Shown in pieces: positions 16,913-25,964 of a stretch of 64,000 bases of DNA. Under the pieces are notes generated by a model. That model ran no database searches and was not told the origin of the DNA. It worked only from the letters and a program-made list of their open reading frames with translations. The position numbers were made by a program, and so were the translations under genes. This DNA comes from Haemophilus parahaemolyticus (lineage in GTDB: Bacteria; Pseudomonadota; Gammaproteobacteria; Enterobacterales; Pasteurellaceae): positions 19,324-83,323 of the forward strand of contig NZ_MUXY01000014.1 of assembly GCF_002015035.1 (NCBI RefSeq), written 5' to 3'. Within the stretch, counting starts at the first letter, position 1; each line of letters begins with the position of its first letter.

Positions 16913-18418
16913 ATGCTTAATTTATCGGCAAAAAATATCCGTCTAAATGGCAGTGCTGCAAACAAAGAAGAAGCAATTAAATTAGTTTCTGCAGGCTTGG
17001 TTGCAAATGGCAATGTTGAGAATGGTTATGAAGCAGGTATGTTTGCACGTGAGCAACAAACCTCAACCTTTTTAGGCAATGGGATTGCCATTCCTCACGG
17101 CACGTTAGACACGCGTGGTTTAGTGAAAGAAACGGGCGTGCAAATCATCCAATTTCCTCAAGGCATTGAATGGGGTGAAGGCAATACAGCTTATGTAGTA
17201 ATTGGTATTGCGGCAAAATCGGATGAGCATTTAACCTTACTTCGTCAATTAACCACAGTATTAAGTGATGAAGAAGCGGCTGAAAAATTAGCAAAAACAC
17301 AAGATGTGCAAGAATTTGCAGACATTTTAAGTGGCAAGAAAACCCTTCCTGCGATTGCAGAAGAAAACCTTTCTTTAAATATCGACACTTCAAGCCTGAT
17401 TACTTTATCGGCAGTAAATGCGGGTAAGTTACAAGAAAAAGGCTATGTTAATCAACAATTTATCAGCGATGTAGTGGCTCAAGCTCCGCTTGCGTTAGGC
17501 AATAATGTGTTTATTGTAGATAGTGCAAAAGGCAATTTAGCCAACGGTATTGCGGTGGCACGTAGTACGCAAGGTCAAACTTTAGTCAGTGTTGCGACTG
17601 TTGATAGCGGTTTAGAAATACAGCTTGCTCGTCTATTAAATGCGGAAACTCGCACTCAATTAGCAGCAGCCACAGCAGCACAAATCGTGGCGTTATTCAA
17701 CGGTGAAGCGGTATCTGTTTCTGCAAATCCTGCAGAAAATTCGACCGCTTCTTCAGCTGGTCAAGTGATTGGTACATTTACCGTACGTAACGAAAACGGG
17801 ATTCACGCTCGCCCATCTGCGGTTTTAGTACAAACGTTAAAACCATTTGCAGCGAAAATTACAGTGGAAAACTTAGATCGTGGCACAGCTCCAGCGAATG
17901 CGAAAAGTACAATGAAAGTGGTCGCACTTGGTGCTTCGAAAGGTGCTCGTTTACGTTTTGTGGCGGAAGGCGAAGATGCTCAACAAGCAATGGAAACGCT
18001 TGCGAAAGCGTTTGAAACAGGCTTAGGCGAAAGTGTGTCATTCGTACCAGAAGTGGCTGATACTATCGAAGGTAACGTAGCTCAAACTGCACCAACTACC
18101 ACTCAACCCGTAGCAAAACAAACACCTGTTTTAGCTGAAGGGGCGTTAGAAGCAACGTTTGTGATTCAAAACGAACACGGCTTACACGCTCGTCCAAGTG
18201 CGGTGTTAGTCAATGAAGTGAAAAAATATGCTTCAAAAATTGAAGTGCAAAATGTTGATAAAAACTCACCGCTTGTAAGTGCAAAAAGCTTAATGAAGAT
18301 CGTGGCACTTGGTGTCACCAAAGGCACAACTTTACGTTTTGTGGCAACGGGTGAAGATGCACAAGTAGCATTAGATGGCATTGGTGCTGCAATTGCGGCT
18401 GGTTTAGGCGAGAAATAA
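16913..18418 (+). CDS. fruB: Fructose PTS EIIA - HPr - HPr fusion protein (FPr)
   Basis: A 501-residue cytoplasmic phosphocarrier. Domains in order: EIIA-Fru (about 1-145, phospho-His in IAIPHGT at residue 62), a linking M domain (about 150-270), HPr-like domain 1 (about 283-370, His 298 in NGIHARPS) and HPr-like domain 2 (about 410-500, His 425 in HGLHARPS). E. coli FruB has one HPr domain and is about 376 residues. Here both copies keep the active His and the ARPS motif, so both could carry phosphate. It passes phosphate from EI to FruA. First gene of fruBKA, with an AAGGAGC ribosome site. Confidence 0.95.
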   Translation: MLNLSAKNIRLNGSAANKEEAIKLVSAGLVANGNVENGYEAGMFAREQQTSTFLGNGIAIPHGTLDTRGLVKETGVQIIQFPQGIEWGEGNTAYVVIGIAAKSDEHLTLLRQLTTVLSDEEAAEKLAKTQDVQEFADILSGKKTLPAIAEENLSLNIDTSSLITLSAVNAGKLQEKGYVNQQFISDVVAQAPLALGNNVFIVDSAKGNLANGIAVARSTQGQTLVSVATVDSGLEIQLARLLNAETRTQLAAATAAQIVALFNGEAVSVSANPAENSTASSAGQVIGTFTVRNENGIHARPSAVLVQTLKPFAAKITVENLDRGTAPANAKSTMKVVALGASKGARLRFVAEGEDAQQAMETLAKAFETGLGESVSFVPEVADTIEGNVAQTAPTTTQPVAKQTPVLAEGALEATFVIQNEHGLHARPSAVLVNEVKKYASKIEVQNVDKNSPLVSAKSLMKIVALGVTKGTTLRFVATGEDAQVALDGIGAAIAAGLGEK

Positions 18419-18428
18419 GGCGGTAAAA

Positions 18429-19370
18429 ATGCGTATTGCAACGGTAACATTAAATCCTGCCTTTGACTTAGTCGGTCGCTTGGCACGTATTGAAATTGGT
18501 GAAGTAAACACGGTGGAAACCCTTGGTTTATACCCAGCGGGTAAAGGCATCAATGTAGCGAAAGTATTAGCCGATTTAGGTGCCAAACTTTCTGTAACAG
18601 GCTTTTTAGGCGAAGAAAATCAAGGCGATTTCGTGCAAGCTTTTGCTCAAAATGGCGTAGATGACAAATTCTACCGCATTGCTGGTAAAACACGTATTAA
18701 CGTGAAAATTACTGAAACAGAAGCGGATGTAACGGATCTTAACTTCTTAGGTTTTGAAATTAGCGAACAAGATTGGGAAGCCTTTACTCGCCAAAGCCAA
18801 ACTTGGGAAAGTCAATATGATTTAGTAGCAGTGTGTGGTTCACTTCCGCGTGGCGTAACGCCTGAGCAGTTTGCAGCTTGGTTAGAAAGCCTCCATCAAC
18901 AAGGCTTAAAAGTGGTGTTAGATAGCTCAAATGCAGCATTAACTGCAGGTTTAACCGCTCATCCTTGGTTAGTGAAGCCAAACCGCCGTGAATTAGAAGT
19001 TTGGGCGGGGCGTTCATTACATACAATTGAAGAAGTGATCGAAGCCGCTGAACAATTGCGTTCGCATGGTATTGAACACGTGATCATCTCAATGGGCGAA
19101 AAAGGTTCTGTATGGCTTAACGGCGAAGGTGTATTACAAGCTCAGCCACTACGTTGTGAAAATGTGGTGAGTACCGTTGGTGCAGGCGACTCAATGGTGG
19201 CAGGCTTAATTTACGGTTTCAGCCAAGGTTGGAGTAAAGAGAAAACCTTAAGTTTTGCAAGTGCAACATCTGCCCTTGCGGTTTCACAAAGCAACGTAGG
19301 CATTAGCGATAAACAGGCGTTAGAGCAAATTTTAGCCCAAGTGAAATTAACTAATTTATTAACTTTTTAA
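18429..19370 (+). CDS. fruK: 1-phosphofructokinase
   Basis: A 313-residue PfkB-family sugar kinase that turns fructose 1-phosphate into fructose 1,6-bisphosphate. The N-terminal TLNPAFDLVGRL and PAGKGINVAKVLADLG motifs bind the sugar. The C-terminal TVGAGDSMVAGL contains the catalytic Asp and anion hole. It starts 10 bases after fruB and ends 12 bases before fruA. Confidence 0.96.
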   Translation: MRIATVTLNPAFDLVGRLARIEIGEVNTVETLGLYPAGKGINVAKVLADLGAKLSVTGFLGEENQGDFVQAFAQNGVDDKFYRIAGKTRINVKITETEADVTDLNFLGFEISEQDWEAFTRQSQTWESQYDLVAVCGSLPRGVTPEQFAAWLESLHQQGLKVVLDSSNAALTAGLTAHPWLVKPNRRELEVWAGRSLHTIEEVIEAAEQLRSHGIEHVIISMGEKGSVWLNGEGVLQAQPLRCENVVSTVGAGDSMVAGLIYGFSQGWSKEKTLSFASATSALAVSQSNVGISDKQALEQILAQVKLTNLLTF

Positions 19371-19382
19371 TAGGAATAGCGT

Positions 19383-21038
19383 ATGAATTTCTCATTTATT
19401 TTTCCTGCACAACTGGGCAAAGCATGTGCTTTTCTGGTGAATGAAGCACTGAGTGCAGCAGCAAAACAGCAAGGGCATTCTGTGGTTGCTGCAGATCAAG
19501 CTGATTTCATCGTGTTATTTGACGATCAAATTCCAGCGACAGCAGCAGGCAAAAAAGGGGCACAGCTTGAGTTAGAAAAAGCCTTTGCAAACCCAGAAGC
19601 AGCCATCAAACAAGCGGTAGAAAATGCAAAAATATTTGCAAATGTGACCGCTTCATCATCGCTTTCATCAAGTGGTGTGAAAAACATCGTGGCGGTAACG
19701 GCTTGTCCAACGGGCGTGGCTCACACTTTTATGTCAGCTGAGGCAATTGAAAATTATGCTAAAGCTCAAGGTTGGAACGTACGTGTAGAAACTCGTGGAC
19801 AAGTCGGTGCAGGTAACCCTATTACCCCTGAAGAAGTGGTAGCAGCCGATCTAGTCTTTGTGGCAGCAGATATTGATGTACCATTAGATAAATTCAAAGG
19901 TAAATTGATGTATCGTACTTCAACAGGCTTAGCGTTGAAGAAAACGGCACAAGAGTTTGAAAAAGCGTTCAAAGAAGCGAAAGTGTTTGAAGGTGCAGCA
20001 ACGAGTGCGGCAACAGAAACCAAAACCGAAGAGAAAAAAGGTGTGTACAAACACTTAATGACGGGCGTGTCGCATATGCTTCCTCTTGTGATTGCTGGTG
20101 GTTTATTGATTGCCGTTTCCTTTATGTTTGGTATTGAGGCATTCAAAACTGATGATTTCGCAGGCTTGCCAAAAGCGTTAATGGATATTGGCGGCGGGGC
20201 GGCATTCCACTTAATGATTGCCGTATTCGCAGGTTATGTGGCGTTCTCAATTGCTGACCGTCCAGGTTTAGCAGTAGGTCTTATTGGTGGGATGTTAGCT
20301 ACCACTGCGGGAGCGGGTATATTAGGCGGTATCGTTGCAGGTTTCCTTGCGGGTTACGTGGTGCAATTCCTAAACAGCATCATCAAATTACCACCAAGTT
20401 TTACCTCGCTTAAACCAATCTTAATTCTGCCATTATTCGGTGCCACCATCGTGGGTTTATTGATGATCTATGTCATCAACCCACCAGTAAAAGCGTTGAT
20501 GGACGCATTAGTGGATTGGTTAAATACAATGGGTCAAACCAATGCGGTGATTTTAGGTCTTATTCTTGGTGCGATGATGTGTGTTGATATGGGCGGACCA
20601 GTAAACAAAGCGGCTTATACCTTCGGTGTGGGCTTAATCGCTTCTCAACAATATGTACCAATGGCAGCGGTAATGGCGGCAGGTATGGTGCCACCAATTG
20701 GTATGGCAATTGCGAGCTTCCTTGCTCGCTCTAAATTTACCGCAAACCAACGCGATGCAGGTAAAGCTTCATTTGTATTAGGTTTATGCTTTATCTCTGA
20801 AGGGGCATTACCATTCGTTGCGGCAGATCCTGTGCGTGTGATCATCTCATCTATATTAGGTGGTGCAACAGCTGGTGCAATCTCAATGGGCTTAGGTATT
20901 ACCCTTCAAGCACCGCACGGTGGTTTATTTGTGATTCCATTTGTTTCACAACCGTTGATGTACTTAGGTGCAATCGCATTAGGTTCAGTGGTAACAGGTG
21001 TAATTTACTCTGTTATTAAACAAAAAGCGGCAGAATAA
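19383..21038 (+). CDS. fruA: Fructose-specific PTS EIIB'BC permease
   Basis: A 551-residue membrane permease. A degenerate EIIB-like domain (about 1-90) lacks the cysteine loop. The active EIIB domain (about 100-205) has the phospho-Cys in TACPTGVAHT at residue 108. The EIIC membrane domain (about 220-550) has about nine to ten hydrophobic segments. It takes up fructose and delivers fructose 1-phosphate to FruK. Last gene of the operon, followed by a terminator. Confidence 0.96.
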   Translation: MNFSFIFPAQLGKACAFLVNEALSAAAKQQGHSVVAADQADFIVLFDDQIPATAAGKKGAQLELEKAFANPEAAIKQAVENAKIFANVTASSSLSSSGVKNIVAVTACPTGVAHTFMSAEAIENYAKAQGWNVRVETRGQVGAGNPITPEEVVAADLVFVAADIDVPLDKFKGKLMYRTSTGLALKKTAQEFEKAFKEAKVFEGAATSAATETKTEEKKGVYKHLMTGVSHMLPLVIAGGLLIAVSFMFGIEAFKTDDFAGLPKALMDIGGGAAFHLMIAVFAGYVAFSIADRPGLAVGLIGGMLATTAGAGILGGIVAGFLAGYVVQFLNSIIKLPPSFTSLKPILILPLFGATIVGLLMIYVINPPVKALMDALVDWLNTMGQTNAVILGLILGAMMCVDMGGPVNKAAYTFGVGLIASQQYVPMAAVMAAGMVPPIGMAIASFLARSKFTANQRDAGKASFVLGLCFISEGALPFVAADPVRVIISSILGGATAGAISMGLGITLQAPHGGLFVIPFVSQPLMYLGAIALGSVVTGVIYSVIKQKAAE

Positions 21039-21052
21039 TTCTGAACTTTTGC

Positions 21053-21090
21053 AAATAGCCTCTTAGCACGTGTTAAGAGGCTATTTTACT
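21053..21090 (+). terminator. fruBKA terminator
   Basis: AAATAGCCTCTTA pairs perfectly with TAAGAGGCTATTT around eight bases; the T run is short. Confidence 0.8.
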
Positions 21091-21190
21091 TTCCATCTTT
21101 ACTTATCTTTTTTCGGCTTTGACTTTTAAAAACTTCGCTTTTGTGCTATTTTCTACACCAATTTTTTACCCTTTTTCGGAATAGAACAAA

Positions 21191-21499
21191 ATGAACTTAA
21201 CAACAAAACAAAGACAATTTTTGAAAGGCTTGGCACACCATTTAAGCCCTGTGGTTATGCTGGGTGGCAACGGTTTAACTGAAGGCGTGTTGGCTGAAAT
21301 TGATAACGCATTAAATCATCATGAATTGATCAAAGTGAAAATTGCAGGTGCAGATCGTGAAGTAAAACAGCTCATTATTGATGCGATCGTGCGTGAAACC
21401 AAAGCAGTAAATGTGCAAACGATCGGTCATATTTTAGTGCTTTATCGCCAAAGTGATGACAAAAAAATCACTTTACCAAAAGCAACAAAATCAATTTAA
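21191..21499 (+). CDS. yhbY: Ribosome-associated RNA-binding protein YhbY
   Basis: A 102-residue single CRM (CRS1-YhbY) domain. It starts MNLTTKQRQFLKGLAHHLSPVVMLGGNGLTEGV, here including the loop MLGGNGLTEG where the family has a GxxG RNA-binding loop. It associates with pre-50S ribosomal particles in E. coli. It is monocistronic, with a hairpin on each side. The rlmE-ftsH genes often near yhbY in enterobacteria are not in the window. Confidence 0.93.
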   Translation: MNLTTKQRQFLKGLAHHLSPVVMLGGNGLTEGVLAEIDNALNHHELIKVKIAGADREVKQLIIDAIVRETKAVNVQTIGHILVLYRQSDDKKITLPKATKSI

Positions 21500-21501
21500 T
21501 T

Positions 21502-21552
21502 AAAATGGGCAGCCTTTTGAGGTCATCAGGGCATATGCCCATTTTCTCTTTT
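21502..21552 (+). terminator. Terminator-like hairpin after yhbY
   Basis: AAAATGGGCA pairs with TGCCCATTTT across a 24-base loop that can fold further; TCTCTTTTT follows. Confidence 0.65.
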
Positions 21553-21563
21553 TAAACACTATT

Positions 21564-22292
21564 ATGGTTAATAAACTCTCTTTTTATACCGCTTTAATGC
21601 TTTGTATTCCGCTCTTTGTCTGGGCAACAGGTTGGCATTGGGTTAATGATGCTCATTTAATTTCAGGCTTCGATACCTTTATGTATTTCTTAACCGAAAG
21701 CGGTTCAGCTCCTTATGCTTTGATTACCTGCGTTGTGTTTATGTTATGGCTAATGAAATTAGCGGCAAAACGTTACTCTTGGATTTTAGTGGGGGCAATT
21801 TGTGCTACTTCTGTGATCGGCACGCAAGCGATAAAAACAGTTGCAAAAAATGTATTTGCAGAGCCGCGCCCTTATGTGGTGCAAATGATGGGGGGAGAAG
21901 CACAAGCTGAGCAATTTTATGAACTTTCACGTGATGAACGAGCGGTATTAGTCGCACAGCACTACCAAAACCACAATTTCCCGCTGGTGGCAAAACATCG
22001 TGAAGGGGAAACAGGCTATTCATTCCCATCAGGACATACGATTTTTGCGGTTTCGTGGCTGCTCCTTTTTGCGGGCTTATTAATCGGAATACGTTCACAA
22101 GCGGTCGTTTTTGCCCAAGGTTTTGCATTAGTTTGGGCAGCGTTAATGTTAATCAGCCGTTTGCGTTTTGGCATGCATTATCCAATCGATCTCTTTATTA
22201 GCACCCTGATTGCGTGGATATTCCATTGCATCCTCTTTATTTGGATTATCCCTTTTGCTGAAAGATTTTCATTATTTAAAAAACGAGGTTAA
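21564..22292 (+). CDS. pgpB: Phosphatidylglycerophosphatase B / PAP2-type lipid phosphatase
   Basis: A 242-residue inner-membrane protein with about six helices and the complete PAP2 acid phosphatase signature: KNVFAEPRP (KX6RP), SFPSGHT, and [13 protein letters not shown] (SRX5HX3D). It dephosphorylates phosphatidylglycerophosphate and, in E. coli, undecaprenyl pyrophosphate. It is followed two bases later by nagK, so the two are probably cotranscribed. Confidence 0.9.
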   Translation: MVNKLSFYTALMLCIPLFVWATGWHWVNDAHLISGFDTFMYFLTESGSAPYALITCVVFMLWLMKLAAKRYSWILVGAICATSVIGTQAIKTVAKNVFAEPRPYVVQMMGGEAQAEQFYELSRDERAVLVAQHYQNHNFPLVAKHREGETGYSFPSGHTIFAVSWLLLFAGLLIGIRSQAVVFAQGFALVWAALMLISRLRFGMHYPIDLFISTLIAWIFHCILFIWIIPFAERFSLFKKRG

Positions 22293-22294
22293 TT

Positions 22295-23212
22295 ATGGCA
22301 GTTTATTACGGCTTAGACATCGGTGGCACAAAAATTGAGCTTGCGGCTTTCAATGAAAAATTGGAAAAACTGTATAGCGAACGCGTGCCAACCCCGCAAA
22401 CAAACTATGAAGATTGGCTTTACACCATCGAAACATTAGTGCGTAATGCAGATGAAAAATTTGGTGAAAAAGGCTTTGTTGGCTTAGGGCTACCAGGCTT
22501 TGTAAACCGTGAAACTGGCGTGGGTGAAATTACTAATATTCGCGTAGCCGATGGTAAAACTATCTTAAAAGATTTAAGCGAACGCTTAGGGCGTGAGGTG
22601 CGCGGCGAAAACGATGCAAACTGCTTTGCTCTTTCTGAAGCCTGGGATGAAAACAACAAGCAATACTCCACCGTGCTTGGTTTAATTATAGGCACAGGCT
22701 TTGGCGGTGGCTTAGTATTTGATGGCAAAATTCACTCAGGTCATATTGGTATGGCGGGAGAAGTGGGTCATATGCAATTAGACTACCACGCTTTAAAACT
22801 ACTTGGTTGGGATCACGCACCAATCTATGATTGCGGCTGTGGCAATCGTGCCTGTTTAGATACCTATCTGTCAGGTCGTGGCTTTGAAATGTTGTTCCAA
22901 TCTTTAGAAAAAGAGACAGTAAAAGCGAAAGAAATTATTGAGCGCTTCTACGCAAAAGAGCCGAAAGTGGTGGCATTTGTTGAGAAATTTATCGAATTGA
23001 TGGCGATCTCAATTGGTAACTTAATTACCATTTTAGACCCTGATATGATCGTCTTTGGCGGTGGTTTATCAAACTTTGATTACATTTACGAGGCACTACC
23101 AAAAGCGTTACCACCGCATTTAATGCGTACGGCAAAAGTACCAGTGATCAAAAAAGCGATCCACGGTGACTCAGGCGGCACACGTGGAGCAGCTGCGTTG
23201 TTCTTAAAATAA
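22295..23212 (+). CDS. nagK: N-acetyl-D-glucosamine kinase (ROK family)
   Basis: A 305-residue sugar kinase. The N-terminal ATP loop is [16 protein letters not shown], the catalytic region has [13 protein letters not shown], and the zinc motif is [18 protein letters not shown]. It phosphorylates N-acetylglucosamine recovered from cell-wall turnover or host glycans. Length and motifs fit E. coli NagK (303). The start is preceded by ACGAGG. Other ROK kinases are possible, but the overall match to NagK is good. Confidence 0.9.
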   Translation: MAVYYGLDIGGTKIELAAFNEKLEKLYSERVPTPQTNYEDWLYTIETLVRNADEKFGEKGFVGLGLPGFVNRETGVGEITNIRVADGKTILKDLSERLGREVRGENDANCFALSEAWDENNKQYSTVLGLIIGTGFGGGLVFDGKIHSGHIGMAGEVGHMQLDYHALKLLGWDHAPIYDCGCGNRACLDTYLSGRGFEMLFQSLEKETVKAKEIIERFYAKEPKVVAFVEKFIELMAISIGNLITILDPDMIVFGGGLSNFDYIYEALPKALPPHLMRTAKVPVIKKAIHGDSGGTRGAAALFLK

Positions 23213-23275
23213 ATATATGATCTAGGGTAATAACAAGTTGAGGTTGGTTGATTAATTTCTTCGTTAATTGCTACT

Positions 23276-23443
23276 GCTAAATCTCCCCTCCCCCTCTTTG
23301 CTAAAGAGGGGATTGTTATAGCAAAATTAGATTTTCACGTCCAACATCAACATTGTAAAAATTGAGAATATAAATAAGCCAACAACTATCAATTTATTAA
23401 AGAATCTCCCCTCTTTAGCAAAGAGGGGGAGGGGAGATTTGGC
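23276..23443. repeat. Long inverted repeat around a 94-bp core (MITE-like)
   Basis: A 37-base arm at 23276-23312 is repeated as its reverse complement at 23407-23443 with one mismatch near the outer end. Each arm contains its own hairpin (CCCCTCTTT-GCT-AAAGAGGGG). The 94-base core is AT-rich, with no convincing gene. It fills the gap between nagK and gloB. The look is that of a small palindromic dispersed repeat or a non-autonomous mobile element; I see no target duplication. Confidence 0.75.
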
Positions 23444-23483
23444 AGAAGATAAAACAAAGAGAGTAAAATATAAAAGGAAAAAT

Positions 23484-24191
23484 ATGCTAAACATTACCCC
23501 CATCCCCGCTCTATCGGACAACTACATTTGGGTTATTGCTCAAGAGAGCCAAGCTATTATTGTTGATCCTTCCGAAGCTAAGCCTGCATTAGATTATCTT
23601 GCAAAACATTCGCTAAATTTAACCGCAATTTTGCTTACTCATAATCACCATGATCATGTGGGAGGTGTGGATGCAATTAAGCAACAATACCCAAGCATTG
23701 CCGTCTACGGTTCGGCAGAGTGCCAAACATGGGCGAATGAAATTGTTCAACCTGAACAGCATTTAGAACTGTTTGGCTATGATGTTCGCGTGATTGAAAG
23801 TGCAGGGCATACCGAGCAGCACGTAAGCTACCTGTTTGGCAATGAATACTTATTTTGTGGCGATGCATTATTCTCTGCGGGTTGTGGTCGCATATTTACA
23901 GGTAATTACCAAGCCGAATTTGAAGCTCTTCAACGCTTTAAAGCCTTACCAAGTTTTGTCGAAATTTTTCCTGCTCACGAATATACAGCAAGTAATTTAA
24001 AATTTGCTGAAACGGTGATGAAGCCGAGCTGTGCTTTCTTTGAATATCAAGAATTAGCGTTAATGAAACGTGAACAACATCGTCCAACTTTGCCAACAAC
24101 GCTTGAAAAAGAGTTAGTAATTAATCCGTTTTTACAGGTAGAAACATTGGAAGAGTTTATCAAATTGCGTCAGAAGAAAGATAATTTTTAG
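23484..24191 (+). CDS. gloB: Hydroxyacylglutathione hydrolase (glyoxalase II)
   Basis: A 235-residue metallo-beta-lactamase-fold enzyme with the two-metal motif THNHHDHVGG and later metal ligands in SAGHTEQH and FCGDALFSAGCGR. It hydrolyses S-lactoylglutathione to lactate and glutathione in methylglyoxal detoxification. The start at 23484 is preceded by AAAAGGAAAA and gives the conserved MLNITPIPALSDNYIW. The upstream extension of the frame runs into the inverted repeat. Confidence 0.94.
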   Translation: MLNITPIPALSDNYIWVIAQESQAIIVDPSEAKPALDYLAKHSLNLTAILLTHNHHDHVGGVDAIKQQYPSIAVYGSAECQTWANEIVQPEQHLELFGYDVRVIESAGHTEQHVSYLFGNEYLFCGDALFSAGCGRIFTGNYQAEFEALQRFKALPSFVEIFPAHEYTASNLKFAETVMKPSCAFFEYQELALMKREQHRPTLPTTLEKELVINPFLQVETLEEFIKLRQKKDNF

Positions 24192-24249
24192 TGATTTTTC
24201 CTAAAAAATGATAGGATTAATCTTTAAATAATATGAAATAATATAAAAA

Positions 24250-25176
24250 ATGAAAGACACTCTACGTATTGCAACTCGCCAGAGCCCATTAGCACTTTGG
24301 CAGGCGAATTTTGTTAAAGCAGAATTAGAAAAACATTTCCCTGAATTAAGCGTCGAACTAGTCACAATGGTGACCAAAGGCGATATTATTTTAGATACGC
24401 CACTGGCAAAAATTGGCGGTAAAGGCTTGTTCGTGAAAGAGCTGGAGTTGGCACTGTTAGAAAATCGAGCAGACATCGCTGTGCATTCGATGAAAGATGT
24501 GCCGATGAGTTTCCCTGAAGGTTTGGGATTGGCGGTGATTTGTGAGCGTGAAGATCCGCGTGATGCTTTTGTTTCTAACCATTATGCGAATTTGGACGAA
24601 TTGCCAGCAGGAGCCGTGGTGGGGACTTCAAGCCTACGACGCCAATGTCAGTTAATGGCGAAATATCCACATTTAACTGTGAAATCATTGCGCGGTAACG
24701 TGGGAACGCGTTTAAGCAAGTTAGACAATGGCGAATATGATGCGATTATTTTAGCTTCGGCAGGTTTAATCCGCTTAGGAATGCCTGAACGCATCAAAAG
24801 TTTTATCTCCGTTGAGCAATCGTTGCCTGCGGCGGGGCAAGGTGCGGTGGGAATTGAGACCCGCATCAATGATGAACGCATATTGAACTACCTTGCAAAG
24901 TTAAACCATGAAACGACCGCTTGTTGTGTGAAGGCAGAACGTGCAATGAACACTCGCTTGCAAGGTGGTTGCCAAGTGCCAATCGGTGGTTTTGCGACCA
25001 TTAAAAATGGCGAAATTACTTTGAATGCTTTAGTTGGAGCATTAGATGGTTCGAGCATTATTCGAGCCACAGGCAAAGCACCAGTGAGTGAAGCAGAGCT
25101 GCTTGGTGTGAAAATCGCTGAGCAACTACTTGCACAAGGTGCGGATAAAATTCTGGCTGAAATTTATGCTGAATAA
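24250..25176 (+). CDS. hemC: Porphobilinogen deaminase (hydroxymethylbilane synthase)
   Basis: A 308-residue cytosolic enzyme that joins four porphobilinogens into hydroxymethylbilane in haem synthesis. Visible signatures are [14 protein letters not shown] at the N-terminus, [13 protein letters not shown], and the cofactor-holding cysteine in GGCQVPIGG at residue 241 (E. coli Cys242). The ribosome-binding site is poor. It heads the hemC-hemD-hemX-hemY run. Confidence 0.97.
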   Translation: MKDTLRIATRQSPLALWQANFVKAELEKHFPELSVELVTMVTKGDIILDTPLAKIGGKGLFVKELELALLENRADIAVHSMKDVPMSFPEGLGLAVICEREDPRDAFVSNHYANLDELPAGAVVGTSSLRRQCQLMAKYPHLTVKSLRGNVGTRLSKLDNGEYDAIILASAGLIRLGMPERIKSFISVEQSLPAAGQGAVGIETRINDERILNYLAKLNHETTACCVKAERAMNTRLQGGCQVPIGGFATIKNGEITLNALVGALDGSSIIRATGKAPVSEAELLGVKIAEQLLAQGADKILAEIYAE

Positions 25177-25179
25177 TTT

Positions 25180-25935
25180 ATGAATGTATTAGTGACTCGC
25201 CCCGACGCACGTGGGCAAGAGTTGGTAGAGTTACTCAACCAACAGCAGATTTTCGCTTTGCATCAACCGCTTTTTACGCTAGAAGCGGGGCGAGAATTGC
25301 CAATTTTACCTTCGCTTTTTTCACAGCTGAATACAGGCGATTATGTCTTTGCTGTGTCGAAAAATGCGATTGATTTTGCTTATAATACGCTGGCTGAAAC
25401 AGGTTTTAAATTCCGCCGTGATCTGCAATATTTCTCTGTTGGGATACGAACTGCCAGTTATTTTGCTGAAAAATCAGAACAAGCGGCCAAATTTCCTATC
25501 CACTTTGAAAATAGCGAAGGCGTGTTAGAGCTTCCAGAAATGCAAGCACTTGAAGGTAAAAACCTGGTGATTTTACGTGCGGATAGCGGACGAGAATTAT
25601 TGGCTCAAGAAGCGGTAAAACGTGGAGCAGTGGTACAGAATGTGGAGTGTTATCGTCGCGTGCTGATTTCTGAGCAGCTTTCCGAGAAAATTAGTCTTGC
25701 TAAACGTTCGGGCATTGATACCATTGTGATTACAAGCGGTGAAATTTTAGCAATCTTAGTAGAGCAGACGGCTAGTGAAGATCAATCTTGGCTATTTGAG
25801 TGCCAAGTTGTAGTAGTGGGCGAGCGAATTGCGACTTTAGCTAAGCAATATGGCTGGGAACGTGATAAGATCATTGTGTCGCAAAAAGCAGATAATCAAA
25901 CTTTATTAGATGTATTAGTAAACAATAAGCGATAA
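25180..25935 (+). CDS. hemD: Uroporphyrinogen-III synthase
   Basis: A 251-residue protein that cyclises hydroxymethylbilane to uroporphyrinogen III. Sequence conservation in this family is low; the support is the N-terminal VTRPDARGQELVELLNQ, the central ILRADSGRELLAQEAVKRGA and TIVITSGE stretches, and its place three bases after hemC. Translational coupling with hemC is likely. Confidence 0.93.
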   Translation: MNVLVTRPDARGQELVELLNQQQIFALHQPLFTLEAGRELPILPSLFSQLNTGDYVFAVSKNAIDFAYNTLAETGFKFRRDLQYFSVGIRTASYFAEKSEQAAKFPIHFENSEGVLELPEMQALEGKNLVILRADSGRELLAQEAVKRGAVVQNVECYRRVLISEQLSEKISLAKRSGIDTIVITSGEILAILVEQTASEDQSWLFECQVVVVGERIATLAKQYGWERDKIIVSQKADNQTLLDVLVNNKR

Positions 25936-25964
25936 CAGTTTTGTTTTCGTGGAAAGAGGTGATT

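Noticed and set aside
23327..23521. 64-codon minus-strand frame with a hydrophobic stretch across the nagK-gloB gap
   Set aside because: It spans the core and one arm of the inverted repeat and runs into gloB; no ribosome site.
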